From: Gammaproteobacteria bacterium
GTDB lineage: Bacteria > Pseudomonadota > Gammaproteobacteria > Arenicellales > Poriferihabitantaceae
Direction of reading: 5' to 3'
Assembly: GCA_026709505.1 (NCBI GenBank)
Contig: JAPOSW010000031.1
Coordinates: 1 to 43,512 of the forward strand
DNA: 43,512 nt
Position numbers and translations under genes: made by a program. The notes beneath the pieces are model-generated. The model saw only the letters and a program-made list of their open reading frames with translations. It was not told where the DNA came from and did no database searches. This document shows, piece after piece, positions 15,901 to 23,680 of this stretch (the stretch's first letter is position 1; each line of letters starts with the position of its first letter).

Positions 15901-17812
15901 CAGGGATATCCAGAACGAACCCTTTACGGTGGTCGGTATCGGCGACATGTCTGGCGACGTGTTCGGAAACGGCATGCTGCTGTCCAGAAAGACCCGACTG
16001 GTCGCCGCCTTCAATCATCTGCACATCCTGATTGATCCATGTCCTGATCCTGAAATCAGTTATAGGGAAAGAGAAAGACTGTTCAGACTGCCACGCTCAT
16101 CATGGACTGACTATAACCCTGAATGCCTGTCATCCGGTGGTGCTGTCTATTCAAGGACAGACAAATCCATCAAGATTTCATCCCAGGCCATGCAGCTGCT
16201 TGGCACTAAAATTTCGGAATTCACCCCGGATGACTTGATCAATGCGATCCTGAAATGTGAAGCAGACTTGTTGTGGAATGGCGGTATTGGAACTTATGTC
16301 AAGGCATCAACAGAGTCTCATTACGATGCACAGGACCGGATCAACGACAATCTACGAGTTGATGCCGTAGACCTCCGCTGCAAGGTAATTGGCGAAGGCG
16401 GAAATCTCGGAGTAACCCAGCTGGCCAGAATCGAATACGCCATGGCAGGCGGACGGTCGTATACCGATGCCATTGACAACTCTGGAGGGGTCGATACCTC
16501 CGACCATGAGGTCAACCTGAAGATTCTGATGAATGCCGAAGTCAAAGACGGCGCATTAACGATGAACCAGCGAAATAAGGTTCTGGCGAAAATGGAAAGC
16601 AATGTGGCAGAACTGGTCCTGTCGAACAACTATCAGCAGACCCAGATCATCAGCATTGAAGCAGAGAGCGGAAAATCCTTAATGCCCCAGCACATGCGCA
16701 CCATCAGTATGCTGGCAGAAGACGGAATGCTGGACCGGAATATAGAATTTCTGCCATCCCAGGAAGAATTGCATGAGCGCCTTGAATCAAGCAGCTACCT
16801 GACGCGACCCGAACTTGCCGTGGTTCTCGCCTACAGCAAAATGGATCTTTATCAGAGATTGGTGCGGCTGGAGTTCATGGACAGCCCCTATCTGCTGACG
16901 GAAATCGAACGCTACTTTCCAGACCATGTTCGGAAGAACCATTTATCCGGGATTCACAATCATCGTCTGAGACGAGAAATCATCGCCACTCAGCTTACCA
17001 ATGACCTGGTCGGCTGCATGGGATCCTCGTTTCATTTGAGGGTCATGGATTTAACGGGAAGACCAATCGAAGACATTTGTGCGGCTTATCTGGTTGCGCG
17101 TGACTTCTCAGACTACCGGGAAATCATCAAGAAGGTCATCAATCTTGACAACAAGGTGGATGCCGCTCTGCAGATTGAGGCCTTTAACAGACTCTGCCGG
17201 TCACTCGAATCAACAATCAACTGGATCTTGAAGAAAGTCGGGCACCCCAAAGATATGGAATCCTTCATAAACCGGTACTCCAAGCCCTATCTCGAACTTT
17301 GCAGGAATCTAGAGAAGATTCTCAACAAGGCCTCCAAACAGCGTTATGATGACATCAACAGCCGCCTGGTTAAAGCGGGTTTCCCGAAAGTGCTGGCTCA
17401 TGACATTGCCTGCCGTGATATTCTGAACAACGGCATTGACGTTGTTGAACTGTCGCTTGTCCATGCAAGACCGGTTGTGGAGACGGGCGAGATACTGTTT
17501 GAGGTCTCTGAGGCACTTTCAATCGACTGGATCTACAAGCAGATTGCTTCCATTGAAGTGGAAAATATCTGGCATGAGAGAGCAAAGTTCAGTCTGCTCA
17601 GCACCTTGCGGGGGCACCATACCGACATTGTCAACTCGATACTGTCAAACTCGAAAAACAGCAAGCCCAAACAAGCGCTGGCGGCATGGCTGGAAAAAAA
17701 CCGAACTCATATCCATGCACTTGAAGGAAAAGCCGAATCCTTGAAACAAGAGACAATGGTCGATTATTCCATGCTGAGCGTGATCGTCTCTGAACTGGAA
17801 TCCATCAAGTGA
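12989..17812 (+). CDS. gdhB: NAD-specific glutamate dehydrogenase, large (about 180 kDa) type
   Basis: A 1607-residue protein matching the L_180 class of glutamate dehydrogenases, which interconvert glutamate and 2-oxoglutarate with NAD and mainly serve glutamate breakdown. The N-terminal half is regulatory and ACT-like (FLNWIQQENFVYLGYCEVEI, YPSYMDCILIRQDPEI). The catalytic core includes GGKVARGGLRWSDRYEDFRT, PVGSKGGFVVKK (Lys850 region), VVAADKGTATFSDIAN, GIGDMSGDVFGNGMLLS and GGIGTYVKAS. The length agrees with known members (about 1600). The frame is open from a TTG at 12893 inside the preceding gene; the ATG at 12989 gives the family N-terminus, with 13013 an alternative. hugZ follows at 17859. 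Confidence 0.95.
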   Translation: MAQPLLKIMQPIQNSVTESFLKNLDQSLEKPLKKNEMDYLRNYFRRLSSQDYDDTRTLEFYDIALRHREFAKTRKPGEVIIESCNMRIEGASGRNTEYTLFLLIVDDIPFLINSLLMKLNSLDKSPERFLHPVFSVERNPSHKALSFAECLPAKGDAGSSNESFIQCAIEYTPEEEHQSIKDGLLDVIIQIRTSVNDWLTIRDKVSNLINKLDDREPDSELSELVHFLNWIQQENFVYLGYCEVEIDTRKSSNQPTLVEDSLLGNLQPIHKKGNNLIDTALPPVNYPSPKRVVYTKARIKAEIYYPSYMDCILIRQDPEIHKGKARISCVIGFLSRNSQIQGHMLIPYVRDKIEWILNHCGMRRDGHGFKELRALLTTLPRDKLLQMDREDLYRLGMTLLNQERRKTRVHLHRNVCGHFYSCLVYIPRDLFNSALRAQIQEYLRVVFEATEVEFDVYFSHSILTRIHYMIHIDPKSGAHHDQRQIETHVQNIARDWNDSLLELLKEKKPYHQARRLFEVYADAFPANYRDSFSIQNAIADIAIYENMADGEVHCKLAPSQRGNPDSADNQSASFKIYSKSISLVLSDVLPILENMGVRVLRERPYRIERKDAGQLGLLDFQIARNDSNRFDFKAHGKIFEELFVQCWNGEIEANGFNALTLLAGLGWREIMAICALFSYLKQIRLRYSEQSIIETMIRYPELVKGIWDWFEARLNPNLADQDDRDRHSHILEQLNLVSTLNEERIMVALIDVIAAILRTNFYQPEKDSTPKKYISFKIDCGRIPRIPEPVPLYEVFVYSPDVEGVHLRGGKVARGGLRWSDRYEDFRTEVLGLVKAQRVKNAVIVPVGSKGGFVVKKLSNMPPGSVQDKVIACYKTFIRGLLDITDNVLGTDITAPENVRRLDEDDPYLVVAADKGTATFSDIANSVAKDYGFWLGDAFASGGSDGYDHKRMGITARGAWESVKRHFRELGRDIQNEPFTVVGIGDMSGDVFGNGMLLSRKTRLVAAFNHLHILIDPCPDPEISYRERERLFRLPRSSWTDYNPECLSSGGAVYSRTDKSIKISSQAMQLLGTKISEFTPDDLINAILKCEADLLWNGGIGTYVKASTESHYDAQDRINDNLRVDAVDLRCKVIGEGGNLGVTQLARIEYAMAGGRSYTDAIDNSGGVDTSDHEVNLKILMNAEVKDGALTMNQRNKVLAKMESNVAELVLSNNYQQTQIISIEAESGKSLMPQHMRTISMLAEDGMLDRNIEFLPSQEELHERLESSSYLTRPELAVVLAYSKMDLYQRLVRLEFMDSPYLLTEIERYFPDHVRKNHLSGIHNHRLRREIIATQLTNDLVGCMGSSFHLRVMDLTGRPIEDICAAYLVARDFSDYREIIKKVINLDNKVDAALQIEAFNRLCRSLESTINWILKKVGHPKDMESFINRYSKPYLELCRNLEKILNKASKQRYDDINSRLVKAGFPKVLAHDIACRDILNNGIDVVELSLVHARPVVETGEILFEVSEALSIDWIYKQIASIEVENIWHERAKFSLLSTLRGHHTDIVNSILSNSKNSKPKQALAAWLEKNRTHIHALEGKAESLKQETMVDYSMLSVIVSELESIK

Positions 17813-17858
17813 TGGCATTGTCTCTTTGAAAACTTCAATTCGCAAATCAGAGAACAGC

Positions 17859-18347
17859 ATGACCGAAGAATTAACGCAGCTGAGAGAACACGCTTGTGAA
17901 CTTATCGAGCGTTGCAAATCCTTGCATCTGGCAACGGTAGACCAGCATGCAAAGCCGCTTGCAAGCTATGCCCCCTTCTATCGTACCGATAACGGAGATT
18001 ATTTCATTTTCGTCAGCACCCTTTCTTCACATACCGGCAACCTTGCAGGTGGAACAGCCAGCATACTGATCATTGATGATGAAGCAAGGACATCGCAGAT
18101 TTACGCCCGTAATCGTTTGGGGTTCGACTGCTATTGCCAGCAAGTAAGGCGTGAAGACAGTCTCTACGAGAGAATTCTGGATGAGTTGGAAAGGCGGCAT
18201 GGAGCCGTTATACAGACACTTCGCACACTGGCCGATTTCCGGCTGTATCGATTGAGACCCGAATCCGGATCCTTCGTGATCGGGTTCGGTCAAGCCTACG
18301 AGGTATCGCCCGATCTTGCGAACTTTTCACATGTCGTGCCCGGATAA
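17859..18347 (+). CDS. hugZ: HugZ-like pyridoxamine 5'-phosphate oxidase family protein
   Basis: A 162-residue protein with the split-barrel flavin-binding fold. Motifs are SLHLATVDQHAKPLASYAPF near the N-terminus, FIFVSTLSSHTGNL, and DFRLYRLRPESGSFVIGFGQ at the end, as in HugZ/HutZ-type haem-iron utilisation proteins, some of which degrade haem. It lacks a C-terminal DUF2470 domain. A TTG at 17826 would extend the frame; the ATG at 17859 with AGAGAA just upstream is better. It lies 46 bases after gdhB and converges with the GST gene, their stops only 7 bases apart. Haem use is inferred from the family. Confidence 0.8.
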   Translation: MTEELTQLREHACELIERCKSLHLATVDQHAKPLASYAPFYRTDNGDYFIFVSTLSSHTGNLAGGTASILIIDDEARTSQIYARNRLGFDCYCQQVRREDSLYERILDELERRHGAVIQTLRTLADFRLYRLRPESGSFVIGFGQAYEVSPDLANFSHVVPG

Positions 18348-18354
18348 TAATGTC

Positions 18355-18972
18355 TCATATCCTGAGATCGTAAGCTCGCTCAACCGCCTCGCGCTCCTCC
18401 ATATCAAAATACCATCGCATCAGATTGGGGAAGTCCGGAATATTCAAGCCCTGGTTTTCATGGATTGCAACCCATGGGTAAATGGCCATATCCGCTATGC
18501 TGTATTGATGAGCGATGCAGTCACGATGCTTGAGCTCCCGATCCAGAAATTGATACAGGCGTTTTGCCTGCGAAAGGAAATAATCCAGGACCTGCGGCGG
18601 AGATTCCGGATCTCCCCTGAAATGCATCAACTGTCCCAGTGTCGGCCCAAAATTCGAAACCTGCCAGAAAAGCCATTTGAGCACCTCAATTCGCGAAACC
18701 GTTTTCTCCGGAAGAAACTGTCCTGACTGCTCGGCAAGATAGAGCATGACTGCACCAGACTCAAAAAGCTGAACAGACTCTTTGTCAGACCCTGTACCAT
18801 AATCTACAATAGCCGGAATCTTGCCGTCGGGAGAGACATCAAGAAATCCGGGAATGGCAATGGGATCACCGTCCAGATCAACCGGCACAAGACGGTATTT
18901 GATACCGATCTCTTCAAGCAGAATCAGAACCTTGTATCCGTTTGGCGAACTGTCACAATATACATCAATCAT
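18355..18972 (-). CDS. Glutathione S-transferase family protein, YfcG/YghU-like
   Basis: A 205-residue GST of the nu class represented by E. coli YfcG and YghU, which act as disulfide-bond reductases using glutathione. It starts MIDVYCDSSPNGYKVLILLE, where YfcG has T-P-N-G-H-K. Other matches are ISPNNKIPAIVDH-like (VSPDGKIPAIVDYG), the glutathione gamma-glutamyl site LFESGAVMLYLAE, LKWLFWQVSNFGPTLGQ and YSIADMAIYPWV. The ATG at 18972 gives the family start; an upstream TTG at 18999 is rejected. It is divergent from chaC with only 26 bases between start codons, which links two glutathione-related functions. Confidence 0.9.
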   Translation of the reverse strand: MIDVYCDSSPNGYKVLILLEEIGIKYRLVPVDLDGDPIAIPGFLDVSPDGKIPAIVDYGTGSDKESVQLFESGAVMLYLAEQSGQFLPEKTVSRIEVLKWLFWQVSNFGPTLGQLMHFRGDPESPPQVLDYFLSQAKRLYQFLDRELKHRDCIAHQYSIADMAIYPWVAIHENQGLNIPDFPNLMRWYFDMEEREAVERAYDLRI

Positions 18973-18998
18973 GGATCGCACTATCAGAAATCTTTGCA

Positions 18999-19583
18999 AT
19001 GAATGATTTTACCCGAAACCGTTATCACTCGAATAACCCTTTTGCAATATCCCTGCCTAGCAGCAATCTCTGGGTATTCGGATATGGTTCGTTGATGTGG
19101 AAGCCGGGATTCCGGTATCTCGACTCCGGACCAGCCCGGCTGTATGGATTCAGTCGAAGATTGTGTCTGTGGTCTATACACTATCGAGGAACACCAGAGA
19201 GACCGGGACTGGTTGTCGGGTTGATTCCGGGAGGATCCTGTCATGGCATGGCATTTCAGATTGATGGGAGTTGCCGCGAAGAAACCCTGCAATATCTCCA
19301 TGACCGGGAAATGACCAATTATGCCTATCGGCCCATCGTCAAGAGTGTTTATCTTGAAAAAGGCGCTAAAGCTGAAGCCCTGGCCTTCGTTTCAAGAAAG
19401 GACCACAAACAGTTCGCATCACTGAATTCGGACAATGACATCATCGACATTATCAAAGGGGCTGAAGGCCCAATGGGGACCAATGCCGATTACATCATCA
19501 ATACCGTTACACACTTAAAGGAGATTGGCATTCATGATTCACGGCTATGCAGAATTGCAAATCGCCTGAAAACTGCCTCATAA
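18999..19583 (+). CDS. chaC: ChaC-like glutathione-specific gamma-glutamylcyclotransferase
   Basis: A 194-residue ChaC-family enzyme, predicted to cleave glutathione to 5-oxoproline and Cys-Gly in the cytoplasm. The substrate-binding V-F-G-Y-G-S-L-M-W motif is at residues 25-33. SRRLCLWSIHYRGTPERPGL and GMAFQI match the family, and REMTNYAYRP holds the catalytic glutamate in the R-E-M-x-x-x-x-Y motif. The ATG at 18999 is preferred to an earlier frame start inside the GST gene. With only 26 bases to the divergent GST start, each gene's promoter or leader must overlap the other gene. Confidence 0.9.
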   Translation: MNDFTRNRYHSNNPFAISLPSSNLWVFGYGSLMWKPGFRYLDSGPARLYGFSRRLCLWSIHYRGTPERPGLVVGLIPGGSCHGMAFQIDGSCREETLQYLHDREMTNYAYRPIVKSVYLEKGAKAEALAFVSRKDHKQFASLNSDNDIIDIIKGAEGPMGTNADYIINTVTHLKEIGIHDSRLCRIANRLKTAS

Positions 19584-19649
19584 ACTCGGAACCGAAATGA
19601 ATAGTTTTCAATTACTGGAAATCTAAACGCTTCAGGCGAACACCTTAAT

Positions 19650-19668
19650 ACTTCGATCGTTTCGAAGT
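19650..19668 (+). terminator. Hairpin downstream of chaC
   Basis: ACTTCGA and TCGAAGT form a perfect 7-bp stem around a 5-base loop, about 70 bases after the chaC stop. The following sequence is only moderately T-rich, so termination is possible but weakly supported. Confidence 0.3.
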
Positions 19669-19777
19669 GTCGCTCTTCATGGTTGATATAGGATTGCAAT
19701 TTCTTCAACTGCCGAGTAGCCGGAGCTTGACAGCAATCTTTCTACCCGGCAGTACAATAGTCATGACAATAAATCAA

Positions 19778-19805
19778 CAGGCTATGCCGATATCGGCATA
19801 GCCTG
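19778..19805 (-). terminator. 28-bp perfect palindrome, probable terminator of the TbpB-like gene
   Basis: CAGGCTATGCCGAT is followed immediately by its exact reverse complement, giving a 14-bp arm palindrome 33 bases after the lipoprotein stop codon. On the minus strand it is followed by TTGATTTATT, a fair T-rich tail. In RNA the central bases would form the loop. Because there is no spacer, a protein-binding site is an alternative. Confidence 0.55.
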
Positions 19806-19837
19806 CTGTGCTTCATGCTGGGATGATGGCGGAATTA

Positions 19838-21717
19838 CTATCTCTGTTTCGCACCGAAATAGCCAATGATCAAGTAGCTTTCAGTTTGAGCATCAAAAAC
19901 ACCGCCAGCTTCCTGGGCTGTAGAACCAAAAAACGACCCGTATACATTGCCATTCTGTAGACTGGATATAGCCCCTGTCCCGCTAAAATCATTGGCAGTA
20001 AAGTTATGGCCATCGATTTCTGCATCGAACATGGCACTGCCTGAAATATCCGTATAGCCACTGCCGTTAGCTGGGCGGTTTCCCAGATTCGTGACATTAC
20101 CAATCACGGAGGCATTTGCAAAATTGGCAGTCAGTGTCAAATCTCCTCGATAGCGTTCAGCATTGCTAAAATTAACGGCATCATCGCGGGGGAAAACGCG
20201 TGCCTCCATGCGACCTTGATAACTAGCGGTACTCGAAGGCAGTGCTGGGTTACCGGTACGATCACCATGAATGATGTAATAGGTCGACCAGACCCCATCT
20301 CCTAGAGAGTTATCGGCCCAACCCTTTACATCGAAGTATTCAAATTCCGATTTCGATTGAAAACCATTGGTTGTACTCCAAAGATAGGCCGCATCATCAT
20401 CGGTATCTACGGCATGTTGGTATGTTTCGTTGTTTAATTCCGAGTCATCAAGATTCCATGAACGGTCATTGATACTCACTGTCCAGCCACTTTCGGTTCT
20501 GGTTACTGTGGCTGTTCCCTTATCTTTTGGATCGGTCATTGGTGGATCATTGTAATTACGGCTAACACCAACCAACGTTCCTGCAGAACCAATCATTTTC
20601 GGGGCAAATTGTGTACCCGAAATATAGCCGTACAAACTTACATCATGGTCGGTACCATCTCGATCAGCACTGACGACTCCACCGATTTCATCGGCGTTCG
20701 GGCCAAATAACTGCGCTGTGAGTTGACCCATGAATCCCCGTAAACTGGCAATGTCTTCCGCATCAGAATCATCCATTCCTCTCACGGTAGCCGTGAACTG
20801 TCCTTCTTCATTTCGACCAGTACCGATGATTTCGAAACGACTATTCGGCCAGGGAGTTCTAGTTGAAGAGGGTTGACCAGGCGCTTGCCCGCGAATGTTG
20901 GTTATTTCCCCATTAATGGCTGGCTCACTCAAATCAAAATTTGCCACCAAACGGAAAGCACCCCGGATTCTTTGTCTCTCTCGATTCGAAGTGCCATCCT
21001 TTGGGTATGCATACCCAAAAAACCATCCATCGTAGCTTGCCATCCCCTGCTCGGGTTGATCTGCCTCTGGAGTAGTTACGCCGAAAACAAATATCTGCCG
21101 GTGCCTAAAATTCACGTCATCAGAAGTTGTTCCAGACACAACAAGATGATTTGCATGATGATAATCAGCATCATTGGAAGGGCCGAGAATGCCTCCAACT
21201 GTACCGTGCATGGGCCATAGATGGCCCCCCTTATCATCTGCATTCAAATCTTCATAACAGCTTCTTTCATTTTCATCGCATTCACTTGGGCGGAATGTAA
21301 TGGTATTTAAAGCATCATCAATGAGGTAGGTTACATCATACCCACCATCTTCATTTCTTACTATTGAAGAAACCGATAATTCCGGGGTATTTGAGAGCAA
21401 GGTCTCATCAGTTTGCAATACGGATGCAGACATTGCCGTATCAAATGTGTATTCCTCCCCATCGGTAATTGCAGCCTGGTAGATTTCACTCAGGGTTTGG
21501 AAGGGTTCACCATCATTCCCTCCCATGTTTGAACCATTGCCATTGCCTCCACTGCCACCGGAATTACCGCCATCAGATCCGGTGCCCGATCCACCACCGC
21601 CACAGCCGGCGAGAGCAAGAGTGAAAGCGAGCAATATCGCAGTTAGTTGGGATTTTAAGAGTGATGAGAGAGAGAGAGGGGGGGGGGGGGGGATATATAA
21701 TTGATTTTAGTATACAT
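19838..21717 (-). CDS. TbpB-like two-lobed surface lipoprotein, phase-variable, out of frame as sequenced
   Basis: The in-frame body (about 598 residues from 21634) carries a lipoprotein signal, LLAFTLALAG-C, then a Gly/Ser/Asn linker. Two related lobes follow: RIRGAFRLVANFDLSEPAIN with IGGVVSADRDG, and RYRGDLTLTANFANASVIGN with AGGVFDAQTES. Each has the strand pattern of transferrin-binding-protein-B-like beta-barrel domains, with the G-x-F-x-G...E-x-G-G-V-F/V signature. There is no ATG or GTG in that frame. An ATG at 21717 has GAGG 8 bases upstream, but a C15-(TC)6 tract lies between it and the lipobox. At the tract length seen the ATG frame ends at a TAA (21655-21657). One added C, or loss of one TC, restores an N-terminus starting MYTKINYIS. 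Ligand unknown; no Slam or TonB receptor gene is nearby. Confidence 0.8.
21666..21692 (-). repeat. Poly-C(15) plus (TC)6 tract, candidate slipped-strand phase switch
   Basis: On the plus strand this reads (GA)6 followed by 15 G. On the coding (minus) strand it lies between the well-placed ATG at 21717 and the lipoprotein signal sequence. The distance between the ATG and the lipoprotein frame is 83 bases, two more than a multiple of three, so tract length decides whether the product is made. Sequencing of such runs is error-prone, so the exact count is uncertain. Confidence 0.75.
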
Positions 21718-21725
21718 TATTTTTA

Positions 21726-21729
21726 CCTC
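21726..21729 (-). promoter_or_regulatory. Ribosome binding site fixing the lipoprotein start at 21717
   Basis: The coding strand reads CGAGGTAAAAATAATG: GAGG sits 8 bases before the ATG. This makes 21717 the best start and shows that translation passes through the C tract. Confidence 0.65.
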
Positions 21730-22055
21730 GAAATTTTTGTTTGTTATCGTCAACGATTTCCGCAAATCGACTGACAGCTCTATTCTACAAGAATTATGCG
21801 GTCATTTACACTTGCATGCCAAAAATTGAGGAATATCAATAGGCATTTTCAAACCCACATGTCCATCATGTGGTGGAGCTTGTGTGAAGATAGTGCCCTG
21901 CACAGGATATGATGTGAGATTTAGACCCATTACTCTTCCGGTTGATCAACTCGTACAAATTGACACTCTGGCATTTGTCGACCTGGCAATTCTTGTGAAT
22001 TTTCCCCTGTACGATATCGGTTAAAATCCACTCAACCAATATATTGTGAACAACC
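21730..22055. other. Divergent intergenic region between the lipoprotein gene and hinT
   Basis: The region must hold promoters for both directions. It has a 7-bp stem hairpin at 21855-21873 (CCACATG/CATGTGG) and an open plus-strand stretch ending at 22024 that contains a C-x-x-C-G-G zinc-ribbon-like motif but no start codon or ribosome binding site. I do not call a gene. Confidence 0.35.
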
Positions 22056-22406
22056 ATGAGCGATGAACTATTCCTAAAAATCGTCAATCGGGAAATCCCG
22101 GCTGATATTGTTTTCCAGGACGACCGGGTTACAGCTTTCAGGGACATCAACCCACAGGCACCGACTCACATCCTGATCATCCCGAACAAACTCATTCCAA
22201 GCGTGAATGAGGTCAGTGAAGAAGACGAAGCAGTACTTGGTCATTTACTGGTTGTAGCCCGCAACATTGCCAGACAGGAAGGAATTGCCGAGTCCGGCTA
22301 TCGCCTCTTGATCAATTGTGGAGATCATGGCGGGCAGGAAGTCTATCACCTTCATATGCACCTGTTCGGTGGACGCCCGCTTGGCAGAATGATTGAAAGA
22401 GTCTGA
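22056..22406 (+). CDS. hinT: HIT family purine nucleoside phosphoramidase
   Basis: A 116-residue HinT-type histidine-triad protein, which hydrolyses adenosine phosphoramidates and related AMP conjugates in the cytoplasm. It begins [20 protein letters not shown], has the central [19 protein letters not shown], and ends with the triad H-x-H-x-H as His98, His100 and His102 in [13 protein letters not shown]. Length and motifs are standard. It converges with ispF with 36 bases between stops. Confidence 0.95.
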   Translation: MSDELFLKIVNREIPADIVFQDDRVTAFRDINPQAPTHILIIPNKLIPSVNEVSEEDEAVLGHLLVVARNIARQEGIAESGYRLLINCGDHGGQEVYHLHMHLFGGRPLGRMIERV

Positions 22407-22442
22407 TTTTCGGGCAAGCCGGAAATAACAAACCACTCGATT

Positions 22443-22913
22443 CTACATCTTAATCATTGCAATCGCCTGAGTGGCAATGCCTTCTTCTCGTCCTGCAAAC
22501 CCCAAACGGTCGGTACTTGTTGACTTGACGCTCACTGCCGATACAGGCAAACCCGTATCCTCGGCAATGTTGGCAGTCATGGCCTCGATATAAGGAGTCA
22601 TTCTGGGTTTTTGAGCAATGATCACGGCATCAATGTTGACAATCCTGCAGCCCTTTTCATCCAGTATCTCCTTGACCTTCCTCAGTAAAATACGACTGTC
22701 AATATTCTTGAAGGCCCGATCATCTGACGGAAAATACCGACCAAGATCACCCAGAGCGGCAGCTCCCAGCAATGCATCGCAAATCGCATGCAGTAGCGCA
22801 TCACCATCCGAGTGCCCTTCAAGCCCCTTGTGCCAGTCAACTTCAACACCACCCAAAATCAGTTTCTTTCCCTTGACCAGGGCATGCGCATCCAGTCCAA
22901 TGCCTACTCTCAT
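22443..22913 (-). CDS. ispF: 2-C-methyl-D-erythritol 2,4-cyclodiphosphate synthase
   Basis: A 156-residue IspF that cyclises CDP-methylerythritol 2-phosphate in the non-mevalonate isoprenoid pathway. The zinc ligands are in MRVGIGLDAHA (Asp8, His10) and the H-S-D-G-D motif is in GLEGHSDGDALLHAI. GDLGRYFPSDDRAFKNIDS and VSVKSTSTDRLGFAGREEGI are also canonical. Its ATG overlaps the ispD stop (ATGA), so it is translationally coupled to ispD. Confidence 0.96.
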   Translation of the reverse strand: MRVGIGLDAHALVKGKKLILGGVEVDWHKGLEGHSDGDALLHAICDALLGAAALGDLGRYFPSDDRAFKNIDSRILLRKVKEILDEKGCRIVNIDAVIIAQKPRMTPYIEAMTANIAEDTGLPVSAVSVKSTSTDRLGFAGREEGIATQAIAMIKM

Positions 22914-23644
22914 GACGAAGCACCTCCTTCAAGAAATGCCTCGGCCAGACGCAGGTCGGTTTGCTCAGTAACCTTGATATTCATGTCACTACCTTGGACC
23001 ATGATCGGTGACCGGCCAGCATACTCCATCGCCATTGCCTCATCGGTCACCGTGACCTTGCTGTCCAGCACCCTATCCAACGCGTCCAGCAGGCTCGCAG
23101 CCTTGAATACCTGCGGAGTGTAGGCCCGCCAGCAGCTATTTCGATCCAGAGTGCCTGAAATGACGCCATCTTCATTACTTGACTTGATCGTGTCTTTCAC
23201 TCGTGATCCAAGCACGGCCCCATCCTCATGTTGCAACGCCGTCATGACTACCTTGAGTGCATCTTCATGGGTGATGCATGGACGAGCGGCATCGTGAACC
23301 AGAACGTACTCGCCCAAATCAACGCCAACCGCATCCACCAAATGCAGCACTCCCTCCCTGACCGTATCCTGCCTGCGTTCACCACCCCCAAATTCCCCAT
23401 GAAATTTTGGATGTTCATAGGGATCATTTTCCCAACGGGGATCGGGTACGGCCAACCCAACAATCACACCGGTAATGAATGGCATCTCGCACAATCTTGA
23501 CAGGGTAAGATGAAGCATGCTCTTGCCGCATAAATCCATATGCTGCTTGGGAAGAGCGCCACCCATGCGCACGCCCTGACCGGCTGCAGGCACAATCGCC
23601 CAGACTTCCCGGGATATCAAGTCATTTCCAGATTGCTTTGTCAT
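22910..23644 (-). CDS. ispD: 2-C-methyl-D-erythritol 4-phosphate cytidylyltransferase
   Basis: A 244-residue IspD, transferring CMP from CTP to methylerythritol 4-phosphate. The CTP-binding glycine-rich motif is WAIVPAAGQGVRMGGALPKQ, with the conserved Arg and Lys. VLVHDAARPCITHEDALKVV and VKDTIKSSNEDG are also typical, and a C-terminal VTEQTDLRLAEAFL closes the domain. About 13 extra residues precede the usual start. The gene is divergent from mfd and overlaps ispF by four bases. ftsB, often upstream, is not here. Confidence 0.95.
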   Translation of the reverse strand: MTKQSGNDLISREVWAIVPAAGQGVRMGGALPKQHMDLCGKSMLHLTLSRLCEMPFITGVIVGLAVPDPRWENDPYEHPKFHGEFGGGERRQDTVREGVLHLVDAVGVDLGEYVLVHDAARPCITHEDALKVVMTALQHEDGAVLGSRVKDTIKSSNEDGVISGTLDRNSCWRAYTPQVFKAASLLDALDRVLDSKVTVTDEAMAMEYAGRSPIMVQGSDMNIKVTEQTDLRLAEAFLEGGASS

Positions 23645-23680
23645 GTCACACTCGACTTGGGTAGAATTGCCGGTTTCATT

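Noticed and set aside
21831-22024. Open plus-strand stretch with TCPSCGGAC zinc-ribbon-like motif before hinT
   Set aside because: There is no start codon or ribosome binding site at its beginning, it begins just after a stop, and the rest of the sequence matches no family I know. A chance open frame is more likely.
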